Assembly (NCBI GenBank): GCA_945876305.1
Contig: CAMCOB010000075.1
Location: 1-6,532 of the forward strand
DNA length: 6,532 nt
Direction of reading: 5' to 3'
Source of the DNA: Bifidobacterium breve
GTDB lineage: Bacteria; Actinomycetota; Thermoleophilia; Miltoncostaeales; Miltoncostaeaceae
Both the position numbers and the translations under genes were made by a program. The notes under the pieces are model-generated. The model was not told the DNA's origin. It saw nothing but the letters and a program-made list of their open reading frames with translations, and did no database searches. This document shows, one piece after another, positions 4,523 to 6,532 of this stretch (positions are counted from its first letter, which is position 1; the number at the start of each line of letters is the position of its first letter).

Positions 4523-4569
4523 CCTCGTGGGTACGGCTCACTTCCGTTCTTCCGTCAAGCCGCTCGCGA

Positions 4570-5934
4570 TCAGGCGATACCTGGCATTGCTGCCAGCACC
4601 TCGGTGGCGCGTGCGAGCTCGCCTTCGTCTACCGCGAGGTCCTGCATATTTCCGGAGAGGAAGTCGGCGTAGGCAGCCATGTCAAAGTGGCCGTGGCCGC
4701 ACAGGTTGAAGAGGATTGTCTTCTCCACTCCCTCCTCGCGTGCGCGCTCGACCTCGACAACCACCTGGCGGATGGCGTGTGAGGGCTCCGGGGCCGGGAT
4801 GATGCCCTCGAGACGGGCGAAGCGGACGGCTTCGGCGAAGCACTCCACCTGACCGTGCGAGGTGGCCTCTACCAAACCCGTGTGCACCACGTGACTCACC
4901 AGCGGCGCCATACCGTGGTACCGCAGGCCACCGGAATGGATGGACGGTGGAATGAAGTCATGCCCCAGCGAGTGCATGGGAAGCAACGGTGTTGTCTGCG
5001 CCGTGTCACCGAAGTCGTAGCCGTACGTACCGCGTGTGAGCGTGGGGCACGAGGCGGGCTCCACCGCAACGATGCGGATGTCCTTGCCGGCAATCTTGTC
5101 CTGCAGGAACGGGAAGGCCAGGCCTGCGAAGTTGGAGCCACCACCCACACATCCGACGACCACATCGGGGTAGGCGCCGGCCATCTCCATCTGCTCCTTC
5201 GCCTCTTGACCGACCACCGTCTGGTGAAGCAGCACGTGGTTGAGCACCGACCCGAGGGCGTAGTTGGTGTCGTCGTTCATCGCGGCCTGCTCAACGGCCT
5301 CGCTGATTGCGATACCCAGAGATCCCGGTGAGTCGGGGTGCTCGGCCAGAATCGCGCGCCCGGCGTTGGTCTCTTCCGACGGACTGGCCACGCACTCGCC
5401 ACCCCAGGTCTCCATCATCATGCGGCGGTATGGCTTGGAGTCGTACGACACCCGCACCATGAAAACCTTGCACTCGATGTCAAATAGGTTGCAGGCGAAT
5501 GAGAGCGACGAACCCCACTGGCCCGCGCCGGTCTCGGTGGTGAGACGCTTGATTCCGGCCTGGGCGTTGTAATACGCCTGCGGTACGGAGGTGTTGGGCT
5601 TGTGCGATCCGGCTGGCGATACGCCCTCGTACTTGTAGAAGATCTTGCAGGTGGTGCCGAGGGCCTTCTCGAGGCCCAGTGCCCGGTACATGGGGGTGGG
5701 GCGCCACATGGCGTAGATCTCGCGCACCGGGTCGGGGATTGCGATGTAGCGGTCCGACGACACCTCTTGCTCGATGAGCGACATCGGGAAGATCCCGGCG
5801 AGCGCCTCGGGGCCGAGCGGCTGGCCCGTGCCGGGATTGAGCGGTGGTGGTGGCATCGACGGCAGGTCCGCCGCGAGGTTGTACCAACGAGCCGGAATGC
5901 GGTCCTCCGGGAGGAGGTAGCGATGCTGGGCCAT
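4570..5934 (-). CDS. trpB: Tryptophan synthase beta chain, TrpB2 type
   Basis: This PLP enzyme joins indole with L-serine to give L-tryptophan in the cytoplasm. At 454 residues, with an N-terminal extension (RYLLPEDRIPARWYNLAADLP) and an insertion-rich middle, it belongs to the TrpB2 group rather than classical TrpB1 (about 400 residues). Marks seen: RPTPMYRA (78-85), the PLP lysine K112 in GSHKPN (109-114), TETGAGQWG (133-141) with the catalytic E134 and Trp where TrpB1 has His, the phosphate-binding GCVGGGSNFAG (261-271), HSGGLRYHG (333-341) and CGHGHFD (412-418). The ATG has a GGAAGG Shine-Dalgarno at 5940-5945, five bases upstream. No trpA or other trp gene is in the window, which agrees with the known ability of TrpB2 enzymes to work without tight TrpA pairing. 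It lies 76 bases downstream of the exported-protein gene on the same strand. It could salvage indole rather than serve the main pathway; the sequence does not say. Confidence 0.96.
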   Translation of the reverse strand: MAQHRYLLPEDRIPARWYNLAADLPSMPPPPLNPGTGQPLGPEALAGIFPMSLIEQEVSSDRYIAIPDPVREIYAMWRPTPMYRALGLEKALGTTCKIFYKYEGVSPAGSHKPNTSVPQAYYNAQAGIKRLTTETGAGQWGSSLSFACNLFDIECKVFMVRVSYDSKPYRRMMMETWGGECVASPSEETNAGRAILAEHPDSPGSLGIAISEAVEQAAMNDDTNYALGSVLNHVLLHQTVVGQEAKEQMEMAGAYPDVVVGCVGGGSNFAGLAFPFLQDKIAGKDIRIVAVEPASCPTLTRGTYGYDFGDTAQTTPLLPMHSLGHDFIPPSIHSGGLRYHGMAPLVSHVVHTGLVEATSHGQVECFAEAVRFARLEGIIPAPEPSHAIRQVVVEVERAREEGVEKTILFNLCGHGHFDMAAYADFLSGNMQDLAVDEGELARATEVLAAMPGIA

Positions 5935-5975
5935 GTATGCCTTCCTAGAGTCGAAGTGCGGGGTTCGGCCCAGTG

Positions 5976-5981
5976 ATCCTA
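5976..5981 (-). promoter_or_regulatory. Possible -10 box for trpB2
   Basis: TAGGAT on the minus strand lies about 41 bases before the trpB2 ATG, in the 76-base gap after the upstream gene. No convincing -35 box is found. A perfect palindrome GCCCCGGGGC (5993-6002) lies just upstream and might end the previous transcript, without a T-run. Confidence 0.22.
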
Positions 5982-6010
5982 CGCCGGAGTGGGCCCCGGG
6001 GCGACCTCGC

Positions 6011-6430
6011 CTATCTGAATCGGATGCGCAGCGTGGTGTCGCGCGTGGTGGACCCGCTGGAGTTGCGGACGGTCACCGAGTAGCGCAACTGATAGTCGCC
6101 GGGGCTCTCAGATTTGGGCACTCGAATGGGTCCGGACGCGAAAAGGCGTCCCGGGTCAGCCAGGGCGGGCGGGGGTGCAATCTGCTGAAGGATGTCGCCG
6201 TAGGGGGACACGAACATGCCGGTGCGCGTCACCCGTACCCCGTGGCGACTGCCCACGCGGTAGTCCAGGCGATAGGCGTAGGCCACCCCACGCGTGAGGG
6301 GCTGCGCCACCGGAGTGCGGCCATTTGCGGTGACCACCCGCAGCGCCGTGAGCCGCAGCACCGGTGCGGCCGATGCCATCGCGGCGCCAGCGATGGTGAG
6401 TGCCAGCACTAGGGCGGCAATGCGCCTCAT
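6011..6430 (-). CDS. Small exported basic protein, likely beta-sandwich, unknown
   Basis: This 139-residue protein is not recognised. It has a clear Sec signal peptide: MRR, a hydrophobic core (IAALVLALTIAGAAM) and the cleavage motif A19-S20-A21 before A22. The mature part has no Cys and no second membrane segment, so it is released to, or sits in, the cell envelope. It is very basic, with 17 Arg and 1 Lys against 6 acidic residues. Alternating hydrophobic patterns such as YAYRLDYRV (51-59) and the last 30 residues (YQLRYSVTV, then TTLRIRF) suggest beta strands of an Ig-like fold; this is inference. The ATG overlaps the stop of the upstream histidine kinase gene (ATGA), so translation is probably coupled. 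No strong Shine-Dalgarno is present beyond GGGG a few bases upstream. A role in sensing or in the response controlled by the kinase is possible but unproved. Confidence 0.78.
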   Translation of the reverse strand: MRRIAALVLALTIAGAAMASAAPVLRLTALRVVTANGRTPVAQPLTRGVAYAYRLDYRVGSRHGVRVTRTGMFVSPYGDILQQIAPPPALADPGRLFASGPIRVPKSESPGDYQLRYSVTVRNSSGSTTRDTTLRIRFR

Positions 6431-6532
6431 GTGCGCCCCGTCGGCAGATGCAGCGCAAACCGACTGCCGGTGCCGGGCTCGCTCTCCACCTCAAGCCGCG
6501 CACCGAGCAACTCGGCGAGGGCAGCGACGATT
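6427..6532 (-). CDS. Sensor histidine kinase, C-terminal end only
   Basis: The 34 codons in the window read LAELLGARLEVESEPGTGSRFALHLP and then TGRT before TGA. This is the end of the GHKL ATPase domain of a two-component sensor kinase: the helix after the G1 region, the E-S-E-P-G turn, the G2-type GTGSRF and the last strand ALHLP. The start and all input domains lie beyond the right edge, so the signal sensed is unknown. Its TGA overlaps the ATG of the exported-protein gene by four bases, placing both in one transcript. Confidence 0.9.
   Translation of the reverse strand, partial: IVAALAELLGARLEVESEPGTGSRFALHLPTGRT

Larger units (their letters stand above)
4167..4569. other. Convergent intergenic region filled with repeats
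   Basis: The 403 bases between the stop of the small membrane protein (plus) and the stop of the TrpB2 gene (minus) hold no credible gene. They contain a 48-bp exact direct repeat, a third partial copy, a 13-bp inverted repeat, a 29-base near-perfect palindrome, five copies of ACTGACCCC (4265, 4299, 4358, 4441, 4475), two copies of the palindrome-containing CGTGCGCACGA (4172-4182 and 4317-4327) and a short tandem array of a GGATTAG unit. An AGGAGG at 4198-4203 has no suitable start after it. No T-run typical of an intrinsic terminator was seen on either strand, although the hairpins may end both transcripts. Confidence 0.85.

Overview
The window looks like a piece of chromosome from a high-GC Gram-positive bacterium, most likely an actinomycete-type lineage (Actinomycetota). 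The base for this is high GC throughout, GTG starts, short intergenic gaps, several start codons without a Shine-Dalgarno but with a TANNNT hexamer 6-7 bases upstream (leaderless style), and the gene set (archaeal-type class I aldolase, TrpB2-type synthase, stand-alone Nfu N-domain protein). The exact taxon cannot be fixed from the sequence.

Layout. From position 3615 down to 1 the minus strand carries a run of same-direction genes: pyrE (orotate phosphoribosyltransferase), rsgA (30S-assembly GTPase, abutting or overlapping pyrE), a 102-residue tandem-repeat protein of unknown function, fbaB (class I fructose-bisphosphate aldolase) and a Nudix hydrolase cut by the left edge. Divergently from pyrE, the plus strand carries a two-gene unit: a 91-residue Nfu N-terminal-domain protein and, with a GTGA stop/start overlap, a 75-residue two-helix membrane protein. 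After them lies a 403-base convergent intergenic region (4167-4569) packed with direct and inverted repeats. The right third is again on the minus strand: the C-terminal end of a sensor histidine kinase (cut by the right edge), a small exported, strongly basic protein coupled to it by an ATGA overlap, and a 454-residue TrpB2-type tryptophan synthase beta chain.

Most genes are housekeeping: pyrimidine synthesis, ribosome maturation, glycolysis/gluconeogenesis, nucleotide clean-up, tryptophan synthesis and probably Fe-S metabolism. I see no evidence that they form one pathway. The most unusual item is the repeat protein at 1708-2016: three near-identical copies of KKTGWEALDKWVGD joined by Pro/Ala/Gly linkers, plus a divergent fourth copy at the C-terminus. 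It has the look of a multivalent 'sticker and spacer' protein, but its role is unknown. The second is the repeat cluster at 4222-4522, which resembles REP/BIME-type or miniature-element sequence with no transposase in the window.
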